DNA from: Marivirga sericea
GTDB taxonomy: Bacteria > Bacteroidota > Bacteroidia > Cytophagales > Cyclobacteriaceae
DNA length: 64,000 nucleotides
Direction: 5' to 3'
Assembly (NCBI RefSeq): GCF_900177665.1
Contig: NZ_FXAW01000006.1
Coordinates: 124,001-188,000 of the forward strand
The translations under genes were made by a program, and so were the position numbers. The notes under the pieces were generated by a model. That model was not told the DNA's origin. It saw nothing but the letters and a program-made list of their open reading frames with translations, and did no database searches. This document shows positions 1 through 7,399 of the stretch, in pieces. How positions within the stretch are numbered: the stretch's first letter is position 1; each line of letters starts with the position of its first letter.

Positions 1-1
1 T

Positions 2-838
2 CAATGGAGACCAATAGGCACTCCACATTGGGGAGGCCATATAGAGAGGCTTATTGGGTCTCTGAATGGTGTTCTTCATACGCTACCTGGTACAACCTTT
101 TCGAAGAAAGAATATAGAGAAAACTATAATTCTGAAGACAAAGCAACTTTATCGCTTATTGAATTAGAAAAATATCTGAGTATGTATATAGTGGATATTT
201 ACCATAAAAAAGTTCACAGTGGGTTGAAAGTTTCTCCTATGTTTAAATATACAGAAGGGCTACTTGGAAGTGGCTCATTTGGAGGATATGGATTACCAGC
301 AAAGGTCTCTGATGAGGATAAATTAAAGAAAGATTTTATGCCATTCTTTGAAAGAACTGTTCAAAGGTATGGAGTTAAAATTGATCAGATATATTATTAT
401 CATGATATTTTGAGACGTTGGGTGAATTCTAACGATCCTAAAATACCTTCACAAAAAAGAAAGTTTATATTTTGTAGAGACCCGAGAGATATTTCAATTA
501 TTTATTTTCTAGATCCTGAAACCAGGAATTATTATTCGATTCCTTGTAGAGATATCACTAGGCCATCAGTAAATATTTGGGAGTTTAGGGATGCAATTAA
601 ACATTTGAAAGACCAAGGAGCAAAATCAATTGATGAGGATAAAATTTTTGATGCATATGAAAGACTTAACAATCTAAAAGAAGAGTCAAAGATTAAAACT
701 AAACATAAGAAAAGAAGAACAAAAGAAGGTAGAACAAATGTCCATGAATCAATAAAGAAGATTCAAAGTGAGAATCTTGATACAATTGATGAGCTTGATA
801 TTAAACCTTTTGACGACATAGATTATGGATCATATTAA
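2..838 (+). CDS. tniA: TniA/TnsB-family DDE transposase, C-terminal part (5' end outside window)
   Basis: The frame is open from the first base and continues into the annotated ATG at 182, so the gene is cut by the window edge. The segment just after the edge reads TPHWGGHIERLIGSLNG, the stretch around the catalytic glutamate of the DDE (rve) integrase core, very close to the Tn5053-type TniA motif. It is followed by a Mu-transposase C-terminal region rich in basic residues, which in this family makes contacts with TniB. The protein cuts and joins transposon ends. The stop codon lies 14 bp inside tniB, showing translational coupling. An internal start at 182 is unlikely, because it would remove the catalytic residue. 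Confidence 0.9.
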   Translation, partial: QWRPIGTPHWGGHIERLIGSLNGVLHTLPGTTFSKKEYRENYNSEDKATLSLIELEKYLSMYIVDIYHKKVHSGLKVSPMFKYTEGLLGSGSFGGYGLPAKVSDEDKLKKDFMPFFERTVQRYGVKIDQIYYYHDILRRWVNSNDPKIPSQKRKFIFCRDPRDISIIYFLDPETRNYYSIPCRDITRPSVNIWEFRDAIKHLKDQGAKSIDEDKIFDAYERLNNLKEESKIKTKHKKRRTKEGRTNVHESIKKIQSENLDTIDELDIKPFDDIDYGSY

Positions 839-1718
839 AAGGGACCTAATACCACTACTTAATAAAAGTAAGCAAGAAAGAATAAGCTTTATTCTAAATG
901 ATCTATGGATAGGCTATCCTAGAGCTCATGAAATACTCAATAAGCTTAATTTCTTGCTACGACATCCAAGAATAAATAGAATGCCTAGTATGTTATTGGT
1001 TGGAGAAACTAATAATGGTAAAACGGTTTTACTCAAAAAATTTATAAATGAAAATAAACCATTTCTTGATGAGGATGAAGAAAGATTAACAGCGCCAGTA
1101 CTCTATATACAAGCTCCACCAGCTCCTGATGAAAAGCGATTTTATAATTCTATATTGGATGCTACTTTTACTCCTTATAGGCTTAATGATAAACTTGATA
1201 AACGTCATCAACAAGTAATCAAAGTATTGAAGCAATTGGATGTTAAGGTTCTAATAATAGACGAAATACAACACATTTTAGGAGGAACTATAAGTAAGAG
1301 AGTCTCATTTTTGAATGTGATAAAGTATATGTCAAACGAATTGAGGATATCGATTATTGGAGCTGGGATTCATGAAGCATTTAATGCTATTAGTACAGAT
1401 CCTCAACTTATTAATAGATTTGACCAACAAGTGTTGCCAAGATGGTCATATGATTCAGATTTTTTGAGATTACTTGCAAGCTATGAAACTTTACTACCTC
1501 TTAGAAAATCATCACACTTAGTTAAAGATAGTACCTTAAATAAAAAGATTTTTAATTTGAGTGAGGGTATTATTGGAGAGGTGTCTTCTATTATAAAAAA
1601 GGCTGCAACATACGCAATAGAAAATGACATAGAATGTATAAATAATGAAGTTATTAAATTAATTAAATTTGCGCCTCCCTCGTCCAGAAGACATAATTCA
1701 GCCTATATTAACTCATAG
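825..1718 (+). CDS. tniB: TniB/TnsC-like AAA+ transposition regulator
   Basis: A 297-residue AAA+ ATPase. The Walker A motif GETNNGKT is at residues 60-67 and Walker B VLIIDE at 142-147. A following GAGIHEAFNAI segment and an NRFDQQVLPRW segment match sensor and C-terminal features of Tn5053 TniB. In Tn7-like systems this protein assembles on target DNA, receives the site signal from TniQ-type proteins and activates the transposase. It starts 14 bp before the end of tniA and its 3' end overlaps the probable tniQ start by 50 bp, so the three genes form one operon. Length and motif order are normal for the family. Confidence 0.92.
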   Translation: MDHIKRDLIPLLNKSKQERISFILNDLWIGYPRAHEILNKLNFLLRHPRINRMPSMLLVGETNNGKTVLLKKFINENKPFLDEDEERLTAPVLYIQAPPAPDEKRFYNSILDATFTPYRLNDKLDKRHQQVIKVLKQLDVKVLIIDEIQHILGGTISKRVSFLNVIKYMSNELRISIIGAGIHEAFNAISTDPQLINRFDQQVLPRWSYDSDFLRLLASYETLLPLRKSSHLVKDSTLNKKIFNLSEGIIGEVSSIIKKAATYAIENDIECINNEVIKLIKFAPPSSRRHNSAYINS

Positions 1719-2694
1719 TGATTTCTTTGATTTATTGCCTTGCTTTACCAAACCAAAGGAAAATGAGTTGTTCACATGTTGGGTGTATCGTATGGCCCAC
1801 AGTCATGATTTAAAGGTTCAAACCTTTTTCAAAGTTCTTTTTGGCAATTACAATATATGGAATAGGGATATTGATCGACTTGTACCGGATGAGATCATTC
1901 ACTTTTTATCAAAAAGAAATAATATTGATTATCAAAAGGGCTTAGCGACCACCTTAAAATATTATGAAGGAAAATTATTCCCAAAGCTTAATTTTTACGG
2001 TAATTCCAAGTGGATTATGCCTTACGGTATTTACCATCGAAAACGTTTTAAATATGGGATGCAGTTTTGTCCTACTTGTCTAAATAAGGATGATACACCA
2101 TATGTAAGAGTATATTGGAGGCTTTCATTATTAACCTTCTGTGGTAATTGCCTTAAATACTTACTAAACAAATGTCCTAAATGTAATTCTCCGTTTGTTT
2201 TCTTCAGACAAGATGTTGGGTACAAGAATATTTTAGAGAAAAGTAGTATTTATAATTGCTTTAATTGCGGAATAGATTTAAGGAACTTTAGTGGAGAGGA
2301 TGTCAATCCAAGAACTTTAGAGTTACAATCTTCATTATTTTTAGAGGTCACCAAAATTACTAGTAATTCTGCCTATAGTAAAATAGGGTTTTTTGAGGTC
2401 TTACATCAATTCCTTGCAGTGCTTTCTAGCCGATACTTTAGATGTGTTCCTGTGCAGAAATTTATGGACAAGAAATTTAATGTGGCATATGAACCAAGAG
2501 AGGGAGGGATTAAGAATTCCTTTGACTTTCAAACAACTGAAATAAGAGAATTAAGACTAAATCAGGCGATCTGGTTATTATCTAATTGGCCACTAAATTT
2601 TCTCTTTGTTAACAAGCAGATTGGAAATTATAGGAGTCATTGGATAAAGGATATGCATAATCCACCTAGTTGGTTTATGAAGGTTTTTGATTAA
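1669..2694 (+). CDS. tniQ: TniQ-family target selection protein
   Basis: A 341-residue TniQ-domain protein. The N-terminal block around residues 30-44 (ENELFTCWVYRMAHS) is the TniQ signature, and four CxxC pairs (about 134-137, 158-161, 169-172, 197-200) form the expected zinc-binding region. TniQ/TnsD proteins recognise a target or bridge between a target-recognition factor and the AAA+ protein. At this length it is closer to short TniQ proteins than to long TnsD with its C-terminal DNA-binding extension. The start is uncertain: the frame opens with TTG at 1669, inside tniB, and no ATG precedes the TniQ block. Its stop codon overlaps that of the convergent TnsE-like gene. Confidence 0.9.
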   Translation: MRLPRPEDIIQPILTHSDFFDLLPCFTKPKENELFTCWVYRMAHSHDLKVQTFFKVLFGNYNIWNRDIDRLVPDEIIHFLSKRNNIDYQKGLATTLKYYEGKLFPKLNFYGNSKWIMPYGIYHRKRFKYGMQFCPTCLNKDDTPYVRVYWRLSLLTFCGNCLKYLLNKCPKCNSPFVFFRQDVGYKNILEKSSIYNCFNCGIDLRNFSGEDVNPRTLELQSSLFLEVTKITSNSAYSKIGFFEVLHQFLAVLSSRYFRCVPVQKFMDKKFNVAYEPREGGIKNSFDFQTTEIRELRLNQAIWLLSNWPLNFLFVNKQIGNYRSHWIKDMHNPPSWFMKVFD

Positions 2695-4508
2695 GTGGTT
2701 TTGCTCAACAATTCTAATCCGGCTTTTTTTATCCTTTTATATCTATTTTTAGAATGTTTACATATAATATAGTTGAATTGAAGGTTGTCCAAGGTTGCTT
2801 TATTCTTTCGCCACTTACCCTCTATAGTAGGCACTATTTTAATTAAACTCAATAATTGGTTATCGTCAATAAATTCAGAGTTTTTTGAAAAGACTAATGT
2901 GGTAAAATGTTCTGCTGACTTTTCTCTAATTCTAGGTTCTATTTCTAATATATAAAATATCTTCCCATTACTTTCAGCTTCAATTATGATAACTCCCCTT
3001 CTTCCAGACCAATTATTTCTGTTTACTTTAGTAAAGCACGCAAAGTGTTTAGCCTTTTTATCTAAACCATATAATGGAATAGTATTTAATATTTTATAAT
3101 ATTCTCTGTTAAGTACTTCGTCAGCTTCTTGATGAACAACTCTATTTGAAATTTTGAAATCATTTTCGAGTAGCTGCATTGATTCAAAGAATAGCTTTAA
3201 GTTATTAATAATTTCTCTTTCTATATTGTCATCTTTATTCTCATTATCTACGTTTGCTGCTGCAGGTCCGTCTGGATTTGATCCTTCTTTGCTTGTTGTT
3301 GTAATATCCTTCTTTTTTTCTTCTTTTATCAAAGTCTCAACCTTATACTTTTGTTTCTCTTTTGACATTCTCTCGCCTGAAGGGATGCCTAAGATTGAAT
3401 CATTGAATGAAAGCTCTTCAAAGGGGAAACTATCATCATGATCTGAAGTTGGATTCTTATTGTTACCAGGCTCATCTGGATTCCTTTTATAATTCTTACG
3501 TTTTTCTAGATTCTCATCATCCTTATTAGCTCCTTGTTCACCACTTATTAGTGAAGCAAAATTTAAGAAATCATAGGAAAACTTAATAGAGAGTTGACTT
3601 AAATCGTAAGCTAATAATCCCCAAGTATCATTTATCTGTACTTTTTTCCCGTATAAGGCAAATGACTTCACGTTTGCAGGTATATATGCAGATATTGGAT
3701 AAAATTCTTTATTAGTCTTAAAGTATTCATCTCTTAGCCTATTTTGACAATGCTTGAACATTGTTTCTACATTAGGATTTGAGAGTATATTTGCAATTAC
3801 GTGAAAATCATATGGCTTATAATTCTCTATTGTAATTAATGAAACTTCCTTTTGGCCATTATCAAAGATTTCTTCTTGATAATCAAATACTATATCGGGA
3901 TTAAATGAAAAGGAAGGGTTAAATTGGTATTCTACCATCCTTGGTGTTGAAAAAAACAGGGCTTTCAATAATGATAAAGGTGGAATCAATAAAAAACTAG
4001 GTTTAAACTTATCAGTTTCATCCTTTTTAATATAATCGAAGTTATCTTCCTTTACATAAATGAATTTAGTATCGTATAATTGACTTCTAAAAAGTTTTGT
4101 GTTTTCAGAATCACCATTTTTGCTTTCCAGAAAATCTATAAATGGCCATGAATTAGCCTCAATGATATCTCGTAGTCTGATTGATCTATTATAATTTCCA
4201 TGAAATTTAAATTTATAAGTGTGATCTTTATATTGCATTGTCCTTTCAACAGCAACACCATTATTAAATATCATTCCAATATGAAGTCTCAATAATTCTT
4301 GGATTGGAAATTGAATTACAGCATCATATCCCACTATATTTTGAGAATTAAAAAGGTTTGACTTATAAAATGGAGCATTATTAAAATCATACTCGTCTTT
4401 TAATTTTCTTAAGTAAATAAGTACCTTTTGATTATTTGGTTTGGTGATTCCTGCTAATGAGGATATATACCATAAGCCTTTAAGATTGCGGATTTCTTGA
4501 TAGATCAT
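2691..4508 (-). CDS. TnsE-like transposition protein (divergent)
   Basis: A 605-residue soluble protein encoded against the tni operon. I recognise no exact family, but the layout resembles Tn7 TnsE, which directs insertion into replicating or mobile DNA by binding DNA with 3' recessed ends and the sliding clamp. Similarities judged by eye are an IPPLSLLKALFFS helix at residues 175-187, like the IPQLELARSLFLIN region of TnsE; a long charged low-complexity linker at about 325-440; and a C-terminal domain with FYILEIEP (518-525) followed by TTLVFS (536-541), like FVLLEVD...STKVL in TnsE. The position beside tniQ fits. In Tn7 the gene is co-directional with tnsABCD, whereas here it is inverted. 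It could instead be an unrelated cargo protein; a profile search would decide. Confidence 0.5.
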   Translation of the reverse strand: MIYQEIRNLKGLWYISSLAGITKPNNQKVLIYLRKLKDEYDFNNAPFYKSNLFNSQNIVGYDAVIQFPIQELLRLHIGMIFNNGVAVERTMQYKDHTYKFKFHGNYNRSIRLRDIIEANSWPFIDFLESKNGDSENTKLFRSQLYDTKFIYVKEDNFDYIKKDETDKFKPSFLLIPPLSLLKALFFSTPRMVEYQFNPSFSFNPDIVFDYQEEIFDNGQKEVSLITIENYKPYDFHVIANILSNPNVETMFKHCQNRLRDEYFKTNKEFYPISAYIPANVKSFALYGKKVQINDTWGLLAYDLSQLSIKFSYDFLNFASLISGEQGANKDDENLEKRKNYKRNPDEPGNNKNPTSDHDDSFPFEELSFNDSILGIPSGERMSKEKQKYKVETLIKEEKKKDITTTSKEGSNPDGPAAANVDNENKDDNIEREIINNLKLFFESMQLLENDFKISNRVVHQEADEVLNREYYKILNTIPLYGLDKKAKHFACFTKVNRNNWSGRRGVIIIEAESNGKIFYILEIEPRIREKSAEHFTTLVFSKNSEFIDDNQLLSLIKIVPTIEGKWRKNKATLDNLQFNYIICKHSKNRYKRIKKAGLELLSKTT

Positions 4509-4645
4509 TAAAATTGGGGATGTGAATGATCAGGGCCATTCAATCTTAATTTGTTTACTAATTTATATAATAAAACATTAAAGTATATAAAATTTGATTT
4601 CGCAACAACTTATATCATATTTGAGAATAAAAGAATTTGAAAAAA

Positions 4646-4879
4646 ATGGATATTTTAAAGTTTAGAGGCCTCTCAATCTCGAAAGAGCAATTCGAAGAAA
4701 AGTATAGCTTAGTTTTAAGTGATATTGAATGGAAGGTCGTTGTCTCCAATGCTATGGCTAGCTGGGAAAATGATATAGATCAAATAAGGCATTTGGCAAC
4801 TAAATATGTAAGGGATTCTATGAAGGAGGCCGGCTATTCTCTTTCACTGGAGGATGGAGAGCTTAAGTTTAAAAAATAA
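4646..4879 (+). CDS. Small hypothetical protein
   Basis: A 77-residue acidic/basic mixed protein with no recognisable domain. I start it at ATG 4646 rather than at an upstream in-frame TTG (4637), because the ATG sits after an A-rich stretch, the usual translation context in this phylum. A DIEWKVVVSNAMASWENDIDQ segment suggests a helical fold. It lies alone on the plus strand between the TnsE-like gene (divergent, 137 bp away) and an XRE regulator that converges on it. Function is unknown; a small accessory or antitoxin-like protein is possible but unsupported. Confidence 0.5.
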   Translation: MDILKFRGLSISKEQFEEKYSLVLSDIEWKVVVSNAMASWENDIDQIRHLATKYVRDSMKEAGYSLSLEDGELKFKK

Positions 4880-4924
4880 AAAAACCATTGATGCCCCTTA
4901 ACTTAGCTTAAATAAATATAATAT

Positions 4925-5164
4925 TCACTCTTTTCTAAGACTTTCACTTATCGCCTTTATATAACCTTCTGGTTTTAAGTCTAAAGCTGCTGCTAACTTA
5001 AAAATTGTAACTAAAGTTGGTTGTTTATGTCCATTTTCCAATCTAGAAATATGAGTGGGGTGAGAATCTATCAAGTCTGCTAGTGCCTCTTGGGATAAGT
5101 TAAGTCTCTCCCTATATTCTTTTAGTAATTTACCATAAGCTGTAATTATTTCCTTATCCTCCAT
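4925..5164 (-). CDS. XRE-family helix-turn-helix regulator
   Basis: A 79-residue single-domain Cro/C1-type DNA-binding protein. The helix-turn-helix is clear: LNLSQEALADLIDSHPTHISRLENG, with the conserved Q-E-x-L-A and S-R-x-E-x-G positions, followed by a PTLVTIFKLAAALD helix. I start it at ATG 5164; an upstream TTG at 5218 would add 18 residues with no domain content. It is divergent from the small gene at 5265, with about 100 bp between, so it probably represses both. Such regulators are common near integrated-element cargo. Confidence 0.8.
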   Translation of the reverse strand: MEDKEIITAYGKLLKEYRERLNLSQEALADLIDSHPTHISRLENGHKQPTLVTIFKLAAALDLKPEGYIKAISESLRKE

Positions 5165-5264
5165 TAGCTCTAGCAAGCTAATTCCTTGAAGAAAAACCAA
5201 CCATAGCCTAAAGGGCAAGATGTAAAATAAATTATTTATATTCCGATGAATTTAAATTTGAGCG

Positions 5265-5501
5265 ATGAGTAAGAAACCACTAAGCCATTATTTGGAAAGC
5301 CAATTAGGGCCAGAAAACAAAGAAAGAAATAGGACTTTAAATGTACCAGAGTCCTTACATTCATTTTTTAAGAAAGCATCTTCTAATTATGATATCGGAA
5401 TTTCAACATTAATATATAATGTTCTAACAGACTGGAAAAATGAATATGAAAATGATATAATAGATGATATGCTAATAAAATTTCGCAAGAACGGCCTATA
5501 A
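5265..5501 (+). CDS. Small protein with ribbon-helix-helix-like sequence
   Basis: A 78-residue protein. The stretch RTLNVPESLHSFFKKASSN followed by GISTLIYNVLTDW has the strand-helix-helix pattern of CopG/Arc-like regulators: short beta strand, amphipathic helix, then a second helix. It is encoded divergently from the XRE gene. No enzyme motif is present. The RHH assignment rests on pattern alone and is tentative; a structure prediction would test it. Confidence 0.5.
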   Translation: MSKKPLSHYLESQLGPENKERNRTLNVPESLHSFFKKASSNYDIGISTLIYNVLTDWKNEYENDIIDDMLIKFRKNGL

Positions 5502-5539
5502 ATAAAGTCTTATGCAATTACTATTTGAAAGCTCTTAAG

Positions 5540-6046
5540 TTAAATTAATCGAAGATTGGTTAGTCTATAAGTCATAGCAATATTACTAACTTTATATTCT
5601 TTAGCTAATTCTTCAATTTGTTCCTCACCAATCTCTTTTGATTCAAAGCTAAGTATGTTCTTTTCCAAAAGAAATTTTGGCATCAATAAAGAAGCTGCAA
5701 AAGCATTCGCTTCTACCTCGTGAATACCTTTTGCATTACCTCTTGTGAATGTTATCTTTTCATCAATGAAGGTTGATTTTAATTTTCTATGTAAAATGTA
5801 ATGTCCCAACTCATGAGCAATCGTAAATCTTTCCCTTTGAGGACCTTGGGCAATGTCAATACCAATTACACTGTGATTATCACCTTTTAATACTAAAACT
5901 CCAGATAAGTCATTGCCAAGGGATTTTCTTATTATATTAATTCCGAGTCTGTTTGCAATTTCAGTCACATCGATAGATGGTTTTTCCTGTTTAGTAAGCT
6001 TTAAGAGCTTAGCAGACTCTATATCAATCTTATCAAAATTAATCAT
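5540..6046 (-). CDS. ImmA/IrrE-family metallopeptidase
   Basis: A 168-residue zinc peptidase. The diagnostic motif RFTIAHELGHYILHR carries the HExxH zinc ligands and catalytic glutamate, and a downstream EVEANAFAASLLMP segment supplies the third ligand and the typical helix. ImmA/IrrE proteins cleave or inactivate a partner XRE repressor, often on DNA damage or a host signal. ATG 6046 is chosen over the TTG at 6052. The gene follows the XRE gene at 6058-6363 with an 11-bp gap on the same strand, the standard regulator-protease operon of integrative elements. Confidence 0.92.
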   Translation of the reverse strand: MINFDKIDIESAKLLKLTKQEKPSIDVTEIANRLGINIIRKSLGNDLSGVLVLKGDNHSVIGIDIAQGPQRERFTIAHELGHYILHRKLKSTFIDEKITFTRGNAKGIHEVEANAFAASLLMPKFLLEKNILSFESKEIGEEQIEELAKEYKVSNIAMTYRLTNLRLI

Positions 6047-6057
6047 GGTCAATAAAA

Positions 6058-6363
6058 TTATGAATTCAATTCTTCCAAGAATTTAGCTACATGAGGTTTG
6101 TTAGCTTTAATTCTTTTTTCCGCTTTTATTTGTTCTAACAAGTCAAATGGGAAAATGTCTTCCATTTTGGCGTTAAAAGTTAATAAAATATTAAATATTA
6201 AATGGATGGTAGGCTTTTGTCTACCCTTTTCAATATTTGTTATTGAGACTCTACTGAGATCTAGCTTAGAACCAAAGTCTTCCTGACTTAGTTTCTTAGA
6301 ATTTCTAAATCTTCTAAGATTGTTGCCGAACTCAATGTATACCTGATCGAATGATGTTGTCAT
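6058..6363 (-). CDS. XRE-family repressor paired with ImmA-like protease
   Basis: A 101-residue protein with an N-terminal helix-turn-helix (KKLSQEDFGSKLDLSRVSITNIEKG, residues about 23-47) and a short helical tail ending in LEELNS. It is the first gene of a two-gene minus-strand operon with the ImmA-like peptidase, its probable inactivator. The upstream region holds a perfect inverted repeat TTTACAT-GT-ATGTAAA over the predicted -33 region, a probable operator for autorepression. A related half-site arrangement occurs before the ubiquitin-like operon at 6731, which suggests that this repressor also controls that operon. Confidence 0.9.
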   Translation of the reverse strand: MTTSFDQVYIEFGNNLRRFRNSKKLSQEDFGSKLDLSRVSITNIEKGRQKPTIHLIFNILLTFNAKMEDIFPFDLLEQIKAEKRIKANKPHVAKFLEELNS

Positions 6364-6445
6364 TAGATTACAAATATAATAAAAAAAAGTATGTTGGCAA
6401 TACTTATCATATAAATAAATTATAAAATATTTTTAGTAACATTTG

Positions 6446-6453
6446 CAAACATA
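6446..6453 (-). promoter_or_regulatory. Predicted -7 box of the XRE/ImmA operon
   Basis: On the minus strand this reads TATGTTTG, an exact fit to the Bacteroidota -7 consensus TAnnTTTG. It is about 85 bp upstream of the XRE start. The palindrome at 6471-6486 covers where the -33 box should fall, so a repressor bound there would block the promoter. Confidence 0.5.
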
Positions 6454-6470
6454 TAGATAAATTTTCTATC

Positions 6471-6486
6471 TTTACATGTATGTAAA
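6471..6486. promoter_or_regulatory. Palindromic operator candidate TTTACAT-GT-ATGTAAA
   Basis: Seven-base arms with a two-base centre form a perfect inverted repeat about 110 bp upstream of the XRE repressor. The size fits an XRE dimer site. Its TACAT/ATGTA half-sites recur in the repeat upstream of the ubiquitin-like operon. Confidence 0.55.
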
Positions 6487-6493
6487 TAAAAAA

Positions 6494-6509
6494 GCCAGAT
6501 TTCTCTGGC
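6494..6509 (-). terminator. Short terminator-like hairpin in the 6364-6730 intergenic region
   Basis: GCCAGA-TTTC-TCTGGC is followed on the minus strand by a run of T residues. It would stop leftward transcription before the XRE operon. No minus-strand gene lies directly upstream, so it may insulate the operon or be a remnant. The 367-bp gap before 6731 holds otherwise only the two inverted repeats and promoter elements; I see no gene in it. Confidence 0.4.
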
Positions 6510-6674
6510 CTTGATTTGATGTCAAAGGGCCTAAGACAGCCATTTTTGACTCATTTATTTGTTATTTTGCGATTCAAATATAATGAAAAATCTCATCTTG
6601 GCAAGCATTCTGCCTTTAAACTTTAAAATATAGAGCCGTCTTTTTATTGAAAAAATCAAATTCATAATTGGTTG

Positions 6675-6697
6675 AGTACATCCAAATCAAATGTACT
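6675..6697. promoter_or_regulatory. Inverted repeat AGTACAT-N9-ATGTACT before the ubiquitin-like operon
   Basis: Seven-base perfect arms with a nine-base spacer end 33 bp before the ATG of the triple-Ubl gene, where -33/-7 promoter elements would be expected. The inner TACAT/ATGTA bases match the operator candidate of the XRE/ImmA operon, though the spacing differs (9 versus 2). Likely a repressor site. Confidence 0.5.
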
Positions 6698-6730
6698 ATT
6701 TAATAAATATTGATTTTAAAAATAAAAATT

Positions 6731-7399
6731 ATGGCTTTAGAAAAAAAGCAAATAAGATTACGCTTAGTAGTCGAAGGAGAGTGGTTTGATTGGGACCAAC
6801 AATTTATTACTGGTCAAGAAATTAAGGATTTAGCTGGTATAAATACAAATAAACCGATTTATCTATCTTTAAAGGATCCTTGGGATGATGAACTTATTGA
6901 GAATGATTTAAAAGTTGATTTAGCACGTGAAGGAATAGAGTTCTTTTATGTTAAGAATCCTTTAAAATTTAAAATAGGAAATGATCAGTACGATTGGAAT
7001 AGTCAGTATATAACTGGATTGCAATTAAGGCAAGTTGGTAGATTAACTGATGATCAGGACATATTCTTAAAGATAAAAGGTGGTTTTGAGGATGAATTGG
7101 TTGAAAATAATACCAAGATAGATTTAGCTAGGCCTGGGATAGAAAATTTTGTTCTAAGTAATAGGAATTATATTTTAATTATCTCTGGCAAGGAGAGAGA
7201 GTGGACAAAAGCTGAGATTTCCTTTAAGGAGGTTATTGAGCTTCGTTTTGGGGAATGTATTGATGATGGCAAAAGGTCATATTCAGTTACTTACTCAAGA
7301 GGACCAAAAGAAAATATTTCTGGTTCTATGATTTCAGGGGATAAAGTTTTTGTTAAAAATAAAATGATATTTAATGTCACTCCTACAGATAAATCATAA
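6731..7399 (+). CDS. Multi-ubiquitin-like protein (three tandem Ub-like domains)
   Basis: A 222-residue protein built from three ubiquitin-like repeats at about residues 6-75, 77-144 and 146-222. The first two share a clear pattern: (F)DW-N-QYITG, then LKD/LKG...DELVEN, then KIDLARPGIE. This is the bacterial Multi_ubiq family, described by comparative genomics as the modifier of small operons with E1-like and DUF6527 proteins. It ends in FNVTPTDKS without a diglycine tail, as I recall is usual for this family, so conjugation chemistry is unclear. ATG 6731 is preferred to the in-frame TTG at 6710. It overlaps the next gene by 26 bp. Confidence 0.88.
   Translation: MALEKKQIRLRLVVEGEWFDWDQQFITGQEIKDLAGINTNKPIYLSLKDPWDDELIENDLKVDLAREGIEFFYVKNPLKFKIGNDQYDWNSQYITGLQLRQVGRLTDDQDIFLKIKGGFEDELVENNTKIDLARPGIENFVLSNRNYILIISGKEREWTKAEISFKEVIELRFGECIDDGKRSYSVTYSRGPKENISGSMISGDKVFVKNKMIFNVTPTDKS

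Noticed and set aside
182-838. Complete 218-residue protein starting at ATG 182
   Set aside because: The frame is open back to the first base and encodes the DDE glutamate motif before this ATG, so it is the 3' part of a larger transposase gene.
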